Assembly: GCF_013340935.1 (NCBI RefSeq)
Contig: NZ_WHOS01000024.1
Span: 40,520-104,519, forward strand
DNA: 64,000 nt
Direction: 5' to 3'
Source of the DNA: Azospirillum melinis
GTDB taxonomy: Bacteria > Pseudomonadota > Alphaproteobacteria > Azospirillales > Azospirillaceae
Shown here in pieces: positions 37,286 to 44,771 of the stretch. The position numbers and the translations under genes were made by a program. Numbering within the stretch: the first letter of the stretch is position 1; each line of letters starts with the position of its first letter. The notes below the pieces were generated by a model. That model made no database searches. It saw only the letters and a program-made list of their open reading frames with translations, and had not been told where the DNA came from.

Positions 37286-38715
37286 TTCATCCCCCTGCGC
37301 GGCGCGACGTGGCGTTCGATGAACTGCGGGTTGGCGACCATGATCTCGGCATAGGCACGGATGCCGAAGTCGATCCAGTCGCGCATCAGGTTGCAGTAGT
37401 GATAGGTCGGGTGCGCCGGATCGGCATAGCGGGCGTAGGATTCGTGATAGCAGCCGCCGGCACACAGCTTGCGGATCCAGCAGGTCTCGCAATCGGTGCC
37501 GGTCCGGTTCGCCATCCCTTCCAGGAAGCTGCCCAGGCTGTCCTTGGCGATGCCGTCATCGACATTGCCGTAGGTCGGCTGCGACGATCCGGTGAAGCGG
37601 TGGCAGAGATGCAGGTCGCCTTCCTTGTCCACCGCCAGCATGCCGAGCCCGGCGCCGCAGGGCAGCGACTTGGTCGTTCCCTCCGTCAGATCGGTCATCA
37701 ACTGGTGCATGTTGGAAAAGCCGGTGTTGACGCCGCGCTTGGCCGCCTCGACATAGGCCAGCCCAAGCATCTTCATGTTGTCGAAGACGGTCGCCAGCTC
37801 GTCGCCAGTCAGGTTGAAGGCCGACATCGCACCGGAGGTGACGGGGGAGAATCCCACCTCGAAGAAGCCGAGATCGGTCTTCAGATGGTCGTGGATCGCC
37901 ACCACGTCGGTGACCCCGGCGGTCAGCGTCACCCGCGCGCCCACAGGGCGGGACCGGTAGCGCGACAGCAGCATCCGCGCCTTCGCCGCCACGACGTCGT
38001 AGGAGCCCTTGCCGCCGACGGTGCGGCGGTTGCGGTCGTGCAGCGGCTTCGGCCCGTCCATGCTGATGGTGATGCCGAAGCGATGGGCGTCGAGCCAGTC
38101 GACGATCTCCTCGGTCAGCAGCACGCCGTTGGTGGTCAGCGAGAAGTCCATGCGGACCCCGGCTTCGCGCCCGCGCTCCTCGGCATAGGCCACCACCTGA
38201 CGGATCAGCGGCAGGTTGGTCAGCGGCTCCCCGCCGAAGAAGACGACATTGACGCTGTCGCGGCCCTTGGCCTCCTGCAGCAGCAGGTCGACGCTGCGGG
38301 CGGCGGTGTCGAACTCCATCCGCTCGCCCTTGGCGGGGGTGGTCAGATCCTCCTTGTAGCAGTAGGTGCAGCTGAGGTTGCAGCCGGTGTTGACGTTCAG
38401 CACGACGGTGCTGAGAGGGAACTCGCTGATGGTCACCGGCGGCTTCGTCCGCTTGACGGCCGGGCCGCTCTCGACGACGCGCAGCGTGATCAGCTCGCGC
38501 AGGCTGTCGATGACCTCGGCCGGATCGGCGACGCCGTCGAAGCGGCGGCGGACATCCTCCTCGCTGACCTCGCCCAGCTCGGTGAACAGGTCGATCAGGG
38601 CACCGCCGACGCGGTCCAGCTCGAACAGGCCGCTGGTGGGGACGTGGAACAGGACACGCCGGTCGCCGACCGTCACGTCGCGCAGGTCGTCGCGAACCAG
38701 ATGAAGGGTTGCCAT
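37282..38715 (-). CDS. qhpD: QhpD, radical SAM enzyme forming the gamma-subunit thioether cross-links
   Basis: The product is 477 residues from the ATG at 38715. The radical SAM motif CNLSCTYC lies at residues 112-119, followed by [15 protein letters not shown]-like cysteine-rich end ([18 protein letters not shown]) supplies auxiliary Fe-S clusters. It would join Cys to Asp/Glu side chains in QhpC. The N-terminal 100 residues resemble a PqqD-like leader-binding region, consistent with recognition of the QhpC leader (inferred). The stop overlaps the qhpC start. Confidence 0.93.
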   Translation of the reverse strand: MATLHLVRDDLRDVTVGDRRVLFHVPTSGLFELDRVGGALIDLFTELGEVSEEDVRRRFDGVADPAEVIDSLRELITLRVVESGPAVKRTKPPVTISEFPLSTVVLNVNTGCNLSCTYCYKEDLTTPAKGERMEFDTAARSVDLLLQEAKGRDSVNVVFFGGEPLTNLPLIRQVVAYAEERGREAGVRMDFSLTTNGVLLTEEIVDWLDAHRFGITISMDGPKPLHDRNRRTVGGKGSYDVVAAKARMLLSRYRSRPVGARVTLTAGVTDVVAIHDHLKTDLGFFEVGFSPVTSGAMSAFNLTGDELATVFDNMKMLGLAYVEAAKRGVNTGFSNMHQLMTDLTEGTTKSLPCGAGLGMLAVDKEGDLHLCHRFTGSSQPTYGNVDDGIAKDSLGSFLEGMANRTGTDCETCWIRKLCAGGCYHESYARYADPAHPTYHYCNLMRDWIDFGIRAYAEIMVANPQFIERHVAPRRGMK

Positions 38716-38726
38716 GGCTCTGCTCC

Positions 38727-40373
38727 TCAATGGATGGGCGGGTCGTTCCAGCGCTGGACCGTGCTGATGAGGCGGCCGGTGCCGGTCAGCGTCGCGGAAC
38801 CGTCGATCACCGTGCCGACCACCTTCAGGTCGCCGATGTTGTTGGTGCCGAACTGGCGCTGCGGGTTGGGGCCGGCGCCGGCGGGGGTGAACAGGCCGTT
38901 GGAGCCCATGGCGCCGGCGAACTTCACGTCCTCCATCTGCGCCGCGGCGTCGTTGAAGGGCTCGACGCTCCAGCTTGCCGGCATCGGGCCGACGCGCACG
39001 TCGTCCGCGGTGCCGGGCTTGCTGTCCGGGCCGTTGAGGTAGCCGACCGCCTCGAACTGCGCCGTCATCGGCGGGACCGGCCCGCCATTGCCGCCGACGC
39101 GGGCGATGGTGAAGTCCGGCTCCACCCGGATGCTGTCGAGCGTGGCATAGACCGCGAAGCCGGCGGACTTGGCGCCGCCCACCGTCAGGCTGCGCGCACC
39201 GGGAACGGCGTCCGCTGCGGCCGTCGCCTCAACCGTTACGGAGGTCGGGCCGCGCGACAGGATCTTCGCCGACACGCCGGGGCCGAAGCCGACCTCGCCG
39301 CGATCGAGCCCGCTGCCCCACAGGGTGATGCGGGCGGTGCTACCGGCCTTCAGGAAGCTCTGGCTGGTGCCGAGGATCGTGCTGTCGGCACCGCCGGCCC
39401 GCACCGCATGCAGGCTGCCGCCGACCTCGTCCTGTTGGGTGAGGAACCAGCGGCCGTCGAGCCGGCTGCCGTCGCGCGACGCGGCGAACACCTCGCGCAC
39501 CGGCTTGCCGTCCAGCGTGCCGGTGCCGCGCCATTCATAACCGGTGAACACTGTCGATCTGCCTTCGCCCTTGAGCGGCTTGCCGGCGGAATCGGTCAGG
39601 TCGTAGGCGATGCGGTAACCATCCCCATCTTTCGTGGCTTCCTTGGTGACGGTCGCGGTGCCGCCATAGGAACCGATGCCGGCCCGGTGCCCGGCGACTG
39701 CCCAGCGGCCGGACAAATCGGGCTTGGGCGCCGCCTGCCAGCTGGTCCAGGCGTCGGTCCTGAAGGGGAACTTGCCGCCCAGCGTCTGCGGGATTTCGGT
39801 GGAGGCGATCTCCCACCATTTGCGGTCGCGGCCCTGGGCGGAATATTCGATGGTCGGCCACTGGCCGAGATGGAAGTTGACCAGACGGCGCCATTCGTCC
39901 TCATCGCGGCGCTGAAGCCCGACGCGGGCGACGCTGTGGCAGCGGGCGCACATCACCGTCAGGTCGCCGTCGGTCACCGGCTCCTCGACCACCGACGGAC
40001 GGCGTTCGAGGACATAGCGGTAGGGGGCGGCCTCCTCCGGCGCCAGACCCTGGCGGTCGGCGAAATAGCGCACCAGCGTGCGCTGCTCCTCGTCCGACAG
40101 GGCGACGCCGTGGAACTGGCGCATGCGGAACAGCGTCATCGTCCAACCTTCGGGCGTCTTGCGCACATGGTCGATGCGGTGCAGCGACCCGTCGGCCTCC
40201 TTCTGGTGACAGGCGGAGCAGCGTTCCTCGACCAGCGCGCGGCCCTGCATGCGGCCATCGTCGGCCAGAGCGTCCTGGGCGACCGTCAACGCACCGCCGA
40301 ACACGACGCCGCCCGCAACCGCACCCAGCAAAAGACCGGGCCAGCGGCCGGGCCCTCTCGGTTTCTGTCCCAT
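38727..40373 (-). CDS. qhpA: QhpA, diheme alpha subunit of quinohemoprotein amine dehydrogenase
   Basis: The product is 548 residues. A signal/anchor near residues 14-36 leads to two c-type heme motifs, CSACH (52-56) and CARCH (142-146). The remaining 380 residues form beta-rich domains typical of the alpha subunit. It accepts electrons from the CTQ cofactor and passes them to a periplasmic cytochrome or azurin. The 11-base gap to qhpD and 16-base gap to qhpG indicate one operon. Confidence 0.93.
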   Translation of the reverse strand: MGQKPRGPGRWPGLLLGAVAGGVVFGGALTVAQDALADDGRMQGRALVEERCSACHQKEADGSLHRIDHVRKTPEGWTMTLFRMRQFHGVALSDEEQRTLVRYFADRQGLAPEEAAPYRYVLERRPSVVEEPVTDGDLTVMCARCHSVARVGLQRRDEDEWRRLVNFHLGQWPTIEYSAQGRDRKWWEIASTEIPQTLGGKFPFRTDAWTSWQAAPKPDLSGRWAVAGHRAGIGSYGGTATVTKEATKDGDGYRIAYDLTDSAGKPLKGEGRSTVFTGYEWRGTGTLDGKPVREVFAASRDGSRLDGRWFLTQQDEVGGSLHAVRAGGADSTILGTSQSFLKAGSTARITLWGSGLDRGEVGFGPGVSAKILSRGPTSVTVEATAAADAVPGARSLTVGGAKSAGFAVYATLDSIRVEPDFTIARVGGNGGPVPPMTAQFEAVGYLNGPDSKPGTADDVRVGPMPASWSVEPFNDAAAQMEDVKFAGAMGSNGLFTPAGAGPNPQRQFGTNNIGDLKVVGTVIDGSATLTGTGRLISTVQRWNDPPIH

Positions 40374-40389
40374 CGGTACTCCCCCGTTC

Positions 40390-41736
40390 TTACGAGTTGG
40401 CGTTCTTCATCGTTGTCGTCAGTGCCGAAGGCGGCTTTGCCCCGCCCGGCAGGAACCCGTTGTTCGCCAGCCAGGCGAGGGCGACCGCCACCCGTCCCGG
40501 TGCCTGACCGAGCTGCCGGCCGCAGCGCCGGGCCAGATCGCCGTCGAGGCATCGGTCGCTCGCCACGCTGTCCAGCAACGGGCCCAGCTCGACTCCGTCG
40601 ATCGCCAGCACGCCGCGCGGCAGGGCGGGCGTGACCAGGACCGGGCGTTCCTCGATCCGGTCGTTCACCACCACGGCGCGGCGGCGGATGCCGCGGTCGG
40701 CGGTGGGCAGCGGGGCCGGCGGCCAAGCGGCGCGACGTTGCCAGAAGGGGCGGCCGGACCAGCGTTCCTCGGCCCGGTAAAACTGCTTGCCGGCGTCGGC
40801 GGCGTGGGCGAACAGCCCGGCACAGCGATCCTCGACGAAGCGTTCGACCGCCGGCAGGGCCGCGGGATCGGCGGCCAGCGTGTTGACGGCGGCGGCGGCG
40901 AAGGCCCAGGCCACCGCGGCATAGGCGCCATGGCCGGACAGCGGATCGACGGCGAAGGCGGCATCGCCGATCCGCAGCCGGTCGGCTTCCACGCCGGGCG
41001 ACCGCCTGATCGCGGTGGCGTCGCGCACCTCCGCCTCGCCCAGCGGGGCGCAGCCGGCGATCCATCCGGCCGCCTGCGGCAGCGATGCGACCGTCGCCGC
41101 GTGCCAAGCGGTCAGGTCGGCGCGGGCCGGGCTTTCGGCACCGTCGATGACGAGTTGCACGGCCCGCCGCCCATCGGGCAGGGCAGCCAGCCATGCCCAG
41201 CCGTCGGCGAAGGAGAAGGCGGCGCTGCCCGTTTCGACCGCGGGACCGAGGTAGACCCGACCGACCGCCAGCGTGCGGGGGCCGGACTCCTGCGCCGGGG
41301 CGTTTGGCGCCCTGCGGCCGCGGGCCTCCACCAGAAATCGGCCGGAACCCAGCATCGTGCCCGCCGCATCGACCGCCAGCCAGCCGTCCTTTCCACGCCT
41401 GACCGCTGCCGCCGTGCCATGGGACAGGGCAACCGCTCCGGCACTGGCATCGCGCAGCAGGGCGGCGTCGAGGCGGCTGCGGTCGACCAGATGTTCGCCG
41501 TTCAAAGCGGTGTGCAGCCCGTTCCAATCGACCCGGCGCGCCGCCGGCATGCCGGCCGCTGCGACCGCTTCCAGGCAGCCGGCGCGCCGCAGCCCTTCGA
41601 CGGCCCGCAGGGACAATCCTTCCACCGCCGGGCGCCGGGCGCAGGTCACCAGAGTCACGCCATGCCCCAGGCCCGTCAGGCGACGGGCGAGCACCGCTCC
41701 CGCCGGCCCGCCGCCGAGGATCAGCACATCCGTCAT
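40390..41736 (-). CDS. qhpG: QhpG, FAD-dependent monooxygenase needed for CTQ formation
   Basis: The product is 448 residues from the ATG at 41736. ILGGGPAGAVLARRL is the N-terminal FAD-binding motif, and RIGDAAFAVDPLSGHGAYAA is the second flavin-binding motif of tryptophan-halogenase/geranylgeranyl-reductase-type proteins. QhpG hydroxylates the cofactor Trp in the cross-linked QhpC. In this window it is the first gene of the operon, whereas in the Paracoccus cluster I recall it coming late. The promoter region upstream holds a 17-base motif (41847-41863). Confidence 0.88.
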   Translation of the reverse strand: MTDVLILGGGPAGAVLARRLTGLGHGVTLVTCARRPAVEGLSLRAVEGLRRAGCLEAVAAAGMPAARRVDWNGLHTALNGEHLVDRSRLDAALLRDASAGAVALSHGTAAAVRRGKDGWLAVDAAGTMLGSGRFLVEARGRRAPNAPAQESGPRTLAVGRVYLGPAVETGSAAFSFADGWAWLAALPDGRRAVQLVIDGAESPARADLTAWHAATVASLPQAAGWIAGCAPLGEAEVRDATAIRRSPGVEADRLRIGDAAFAVDPLSGHGAYAAVAWAFAAAAVNTLAADPAALPAVERFVEDRCAGLFAHAADAGKQFYRAEERWSGRPFWQRRAAWPPAPLPTADRGIRRRAVVVNDRIEERPVLVTPALPRGVLAIDGVELGPLLDSVASDRCLDGDLARRCGRQLGQAPGRVAVALAWLANNGFLPGGAKPPSALTTTMKNANS

Positions 41737-41846
41737 GCCGTGCCCTCCCTGCCGCTTCCGATGTCCCATGGGGTCGCCCCGGCCTGCCGTCTGTTTCGGC
41801 AGTGCCGTGGTCGACCGGGATCGTGCAATGGCGACCGGGCTCTGAT

Positions 41847-41863
41847 CTATCCACTTTGCGAAA
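41847..41863 (+). promoter_or_regulatory. Conserved 17-base motif upstream of qhpG
   Basis: CTATCCACTTTGCGAAA, starting 111 bases upstream of the qhpG ATG. Shared with the copy upstream of qhpR at 15 of 17 positions and with that upstream of the aldehyde dehydrogenase gene at 14 of 17. A candidate operator for the AraC-type QhpR, which in Paracoccus activates qhp transcription with an amine. Confidence 0.55.
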
Positions 41864-42123
41864 ATCTCCAGAAGATCGGCGTATTTTTCTGAATATCCTC
41901 AGTGAAAATGAGACTCTCGGAGCGATGTTTTGAGGGTAATCTTCGCTGATATATTTAAAGAAACGATGTTTATCTGAGTGGCAGATTTATCGAGGTGAAG
42001 GTGTTCAATATTTTATTTTTGATAGGCTGATTTTTTTCGATATACTTACGGAGATTATGGGCAATGGCGATAATTTGTTTGCTTATCGTATTGTTTTGAG
42101 AGTCCGGCAATAACCCTCTCCTG

Positions 42124-42142
42124 AAACCGCTCTCGGCGGTTT
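42124..42142. other. Hairpin in the qhp regulatory region
   Basis: A 7-bp perfect stem AAACCGC/GCGGTTT with a 5-base loop. No U-run follows on either strand, so terminator function is doubtful. It may be an operator or an incidental stem. Confidence 0.35.
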
Positions 42143-42323
42143 GAAAATCACACCTGCGTTTGCAGGGTCGGCAAAATGGGCGGAAGCCTTAAAAATTTTC
42201 AACTCCGCCAGCATTTTTGTGACGGCCAATCGTTAGTCCGCAAGGACGCATGTATTCGCCATCCTGCCCGCGGTTTTGGCAGGATATATTTTCACAAGGC
42301 AGCGAACTGTTCAAAAAATAGCC

Positions 42324-42340
42324 CTATCCGTTTTGCGAAA
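42324..42340 (+). promoter_or_regulatory. Conserved 17-base motif upstream of qhpR
   Basis: CTATCCGTTTTGCGAAA, beginning 156 bases upstream of the qhpR ATG. Same orientation as the copy at 41847. A candidate autoregulatory site or a distal qhpG site. Confidence 0.5.
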
Positions 42341-42479
42341 TGGAAGAGATCATCCTTCTCTGTGTTTGACATCTTCTTGAAAGCGCGGAACATGGGCGTC
42401 CAGGCAAGACCGCTGCCTGGACATTGCCGCAACAGCCACACGAACCGGCCCAATCGTGCCGTGCCTGGAGCAACAGCGG

Positions 42480-43421
42480 ATGGTGGAGCCCAAGACCCTC
42501 CGGCTGGACACCGACATCGCGGAAGATGTGTGGGAGCAGGAAAAGGCTCTCGTCGGCTGGACCCAGCATTACCGCCAACTGCAACCCGGCCGTTTCCTCG
42601 GCCGGCTGAAGGAGGTCGTGGCCCCGGGCATCAGCGTGTTCCGGGAGGACACCAATCTTCGCCTGCATCAGCACACGGCTCCGCCGCCCGACACGCTGGT
42701 GGTCGCCGTCCCGCTGCCGGGTTCGGCCCCGGCCCGGCTGGACGGCCGGCCGGTCGGCGAGAACGAGGTTCTGCTCCTGCGCGGCGGCACCTTGTCGGAG
42801 TTCCTGTGCAACGGCCCGATGTCGGTGCTGGCGCTCGCCATCGACCGCCGACGGGCGGAGCAGCTGCGCGTGACGGTGCCGGACGCCGCCGAGGTGCCGG
42901 CCAGTTGCTTTTCATACGCGCGCGCCGGTGAACTGCGGGCGGTGCTGCAATGCGTGCTCGCCGCGTCGCCCGTCCTGCTGGAGCAGAGCGAAGTCCTTCT
43001 TCCCCTGCTGGACCAGTGCGTGTCGGTGGTCGAGGCCGGCATCATGCAGGCGGTCCGTCCCCCCACCGTCGGTCATTCGCAGCGCCAGAAATTCGTCCGC
43101 CAGTTCCGCGACCATGTGGAGGCCCATCCGGACGACCGGCTGTCGGTGGCGCAGGTGGCCCAGGCCATCGGGGTGACGACGCGGATGCTGGAATACAGCT
43201 TCGCCGACGTCATGGGCGTGTCGCCCAAGGATTACCTGAAGATGGTGCGGCTGAACGCGGCGCGCCGGGCCCTGCGCGTTGCCGACCCGCGGACGGCGAC
43301 CGTCGCCGAAATCGCGATGGACCACGGATTCTGGCATTTGGGTCGTTTTTCCGCCTATTACAGCGAGATGTTCGGGGAGAAGCCCTCCGACACCCTGCGG
43401 GCGAACGCTTCGTTCGGATGA
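42480..43421 (+). CDS. qhpR: QhpR, AraC-family regulator of the amine dehydrogenase operon
   Basis: The product is 313 residues from the ATG at 42480, with GGAG about 11 bases upstream. The N-terminal two-thirds is an inducer-binding-like region (LVVAVPLPGSAPARLDGRPVGE). The C-terminal AraC helix-turn-helix pair contains DRLSVAQVAQAIGVTTRMLEY and PRTATVAEIAMDHGFWHLGRFS, with GEKPSDTLRA at the end. The known Paracoccus QhpR is an AraC-family activator responding to n-butylamine. The divergent position next to qhpG supports the same role. Confidence 0.85.
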   Translation: MVEPKTLRLDTDIAEDVWEQEKALVGWTQHYRQLQPGRFLGRLKEVVAPGISVFREDTNLRLHQHTAPPPDTLVVAVPLPGSAPARLDGRPVGENEVLLLRGGTLSEFLCNGPMSVLALAIDRRRAEQLRVTVPDAAEVPASCFSYARAGELRAVLQCVLAASPVLLEQSEVLLPLLDQCVSVVEAGIMQAVRPPTVGHSQRQKFVRQFRDHVEAHPDDRLSVAQVAQAIGVTTRMLEYSFADVMGVSPKDYLKMVRLNAARRALRVADPRTATVAEIAMDHGFWHLGRFSAYYSEMFGEKPSDTLRANASFG

Positions 43422-43549
43422 GGCGCCGTTGCGCCGCCCATCCATGCAACCGACCGAATGGCCGTTGCCATCATTCGTGGTGCACAGCTTTTGTCGGAGG
43501 GTGAGTCGCCCTATAGTGTCCCCCGTCGGTATTCCTGAAGGGGCATGAC

Positions 43550-44749
43550 ATGGTGGAGCTTGGTGGCGCGCCGGCGGATGCGCGGCATCCGACGATCTCC
43601 GAGCTTCTGGAGGAGCGCCTGAACAGGGCGCCCCTGTTGACTGGCTTCTCGGATGAGAACATCCGGCAGCTGGCCTCCATCATGGATGGTCCCATCCACG
43701 TCCCGCAGGGCCGGATCCTGTTCGAGGAAGGCGCGCCCGGCGATGCCCTCTACTTCATCCTGTCCGGCAGTTTCGAGGTTCTGAAGCGGGATGCCGGCGG
43801 CGCCGCCCTCCACCGGCTCGCCCTGCTGACGGCGGGACAGTCCATCGGCGAGGTGTCGCTGCTGGACAGCGGTCCGCGCTCCGGTGCGGTGCGCGCGGTC
43901 GAGGACAGCGAGGTCATGGCGGTTCCCATCGCCCGCCTGCGCGAGCAGCCGGACTCGCCGCTCGACGTCGACAGCCGCCTGAAGATCAACATGGCCTATG
44001 AACTGGCCGCCCGCCTGCGCCGCACCAACGAAGTGACGGTGGAGACCCTGCGCAGCCGGTTGAGCGAGGCGGAAAACCGGGTGGAGATGAGCAAGTTCAT
44101 CTTCCGCCTGCTGGTCGGGCTGTGTTTCTACATGTTCGCGCTGGGCGTCACCACGGCGTTGAGCAAGGTGGTTCCCGACACTTCTCTGATCAGCCTGCCG
44201 ATCCTGACCGGCTTCGCCTTCGGCGTCTACCGCACGGTCAAGACCAGCCCGTGGCCGCCCAGCACCTATGGTTTCACGCTGAAGAACTGGCGGGGCAACG
44301 CCCTGGAAGGCATCGTTCTGTCCATTCCCATCGCGGTGCTGATCGTGCTGCTGAAATGGATCGGCGTGACCTTCATCCCGGCCCTCCAGGGGCAGGCGGT
44401 GTTCGATTTCGCCCGCTCCACCGGCCTGTCGGTGGGCGAGGTTCTGCTGTACGGCAGTGCCTATTGTGCCTTCACGCCGATCCAGGAAACCATCGCCCGC
44501 GGCACCCAGGCGTCGTTCCAGCTGTTCCTGACCAGCAAATACAAGACGCTGGAGGCCATCCTCCTGTCCAACATGCTGTTCAGCGCCACCCATCTGCATG
44601 TGTCCATAATGCTGGCGCTGGCGGTGTTTCCTTTCGGCCTCTATTGGGGCTGGATCTTCGCGCGCCAGGGATCGCTGGTCGGCAGCAGCGTGTCCCACGC
44701 CCTCCTGGGCGTCTTCGGCCTGATGATCGTCGGCATTCCGGTTTTCTGA
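43550..44749 (+). CDS. Cyclic-nucleotide-binding domain fused to a CPBP (CAAX-protease-like) membrane domain
   Basis: The product is 399 residues. Residues 20-140 are a Crp-type cyclic-nucleotide-binding domain (GRILFEEGAPGDALYFILSG, GQSIGEVSLLDSGPRSGAV). A short helix (VETLRSRLSEAENRVEM) joins it to seven or eight membrane helices. The membrane part carries QETIARG, FSATHLH and SVSHALLG, the three motifs of the CPBP/ABI intramembrane protease family, except that the first is normally EE and reads QE here. The family cleaves prenylated or membrane proteins or binds bacteriocins; a nucleotide-gated version would couple that to signalling. It is a single gene, preceded by AAGGGG. The 3' end contains a 15-base tandem repeat with the stop codon. 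Confidence 0.75.
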   Translation: MVELGGAPADARHPTISELLEERLNRAPLLTGFSDENIRQLASIMDGPIHVPQGRILFEEGAPGDALYFILSGSFEVLKRDAGGAALHRLALLTAGQSIGEVSLLDSGPRSGAVRAVEDSEVMAVPIARLREQPDSPLDVDSRLKINMAYELAARLRRTNEVTVETLRSRLSEAENRVEMSKFIFRLLVGLCFYMFALGVTTALSKVVPDTSLISLPILTGFAFGVYRTVKTSPWPPSTYGFTLKNWRGNALEGIVLSIPIAVLIVLLKWIGVTFIPALQGQAVFDFARSTGLSVGEVLLYGSAYCAFTPIQETIARGTQASFQLFLTSKYKTLEAILLSNMLFSATHLHVSIMLALAVFPFGLYWGWIFARQGSLVGSSVSHALLGVFGLMIVGIPVF

Positions 44750-44768
44750 GGCCCGGTTTTCTGAGGCC
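44739..44768. repeat. 15-base tandem repeat spanning the CPBP gene stop codon
   Basis: CGGTTTTCTGAGGCC occurs twice in direct tandem (44739-44753 and 44754-44768). The first copy contains the gene's TGA, and the second repeats it 15 bases later in the same frame, giving a back-up stop. Confidence 0.8.
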
Positions 44769-44771
44769 AGA

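Larger units (their letters stand above)
41737..42479. other. qhpG-qhpR divergent regulatory region
   Basis: About 740 bases between the divergent qhpG and qhpR genes, AT-rich between about 41880 and 42120. It contains two copies of a 17-base motif and one hairpin (listed separately). No gene was found in it, and it should hold the promoters of both transcripts. Confidence 0.7.

Noticed and set aside
42124..42142. Hairpin as a rho-independent terminator
   Set aside because: There is no following U-run and no upstream gene ending on either strand nearby, so it was listed only as a hairpin.
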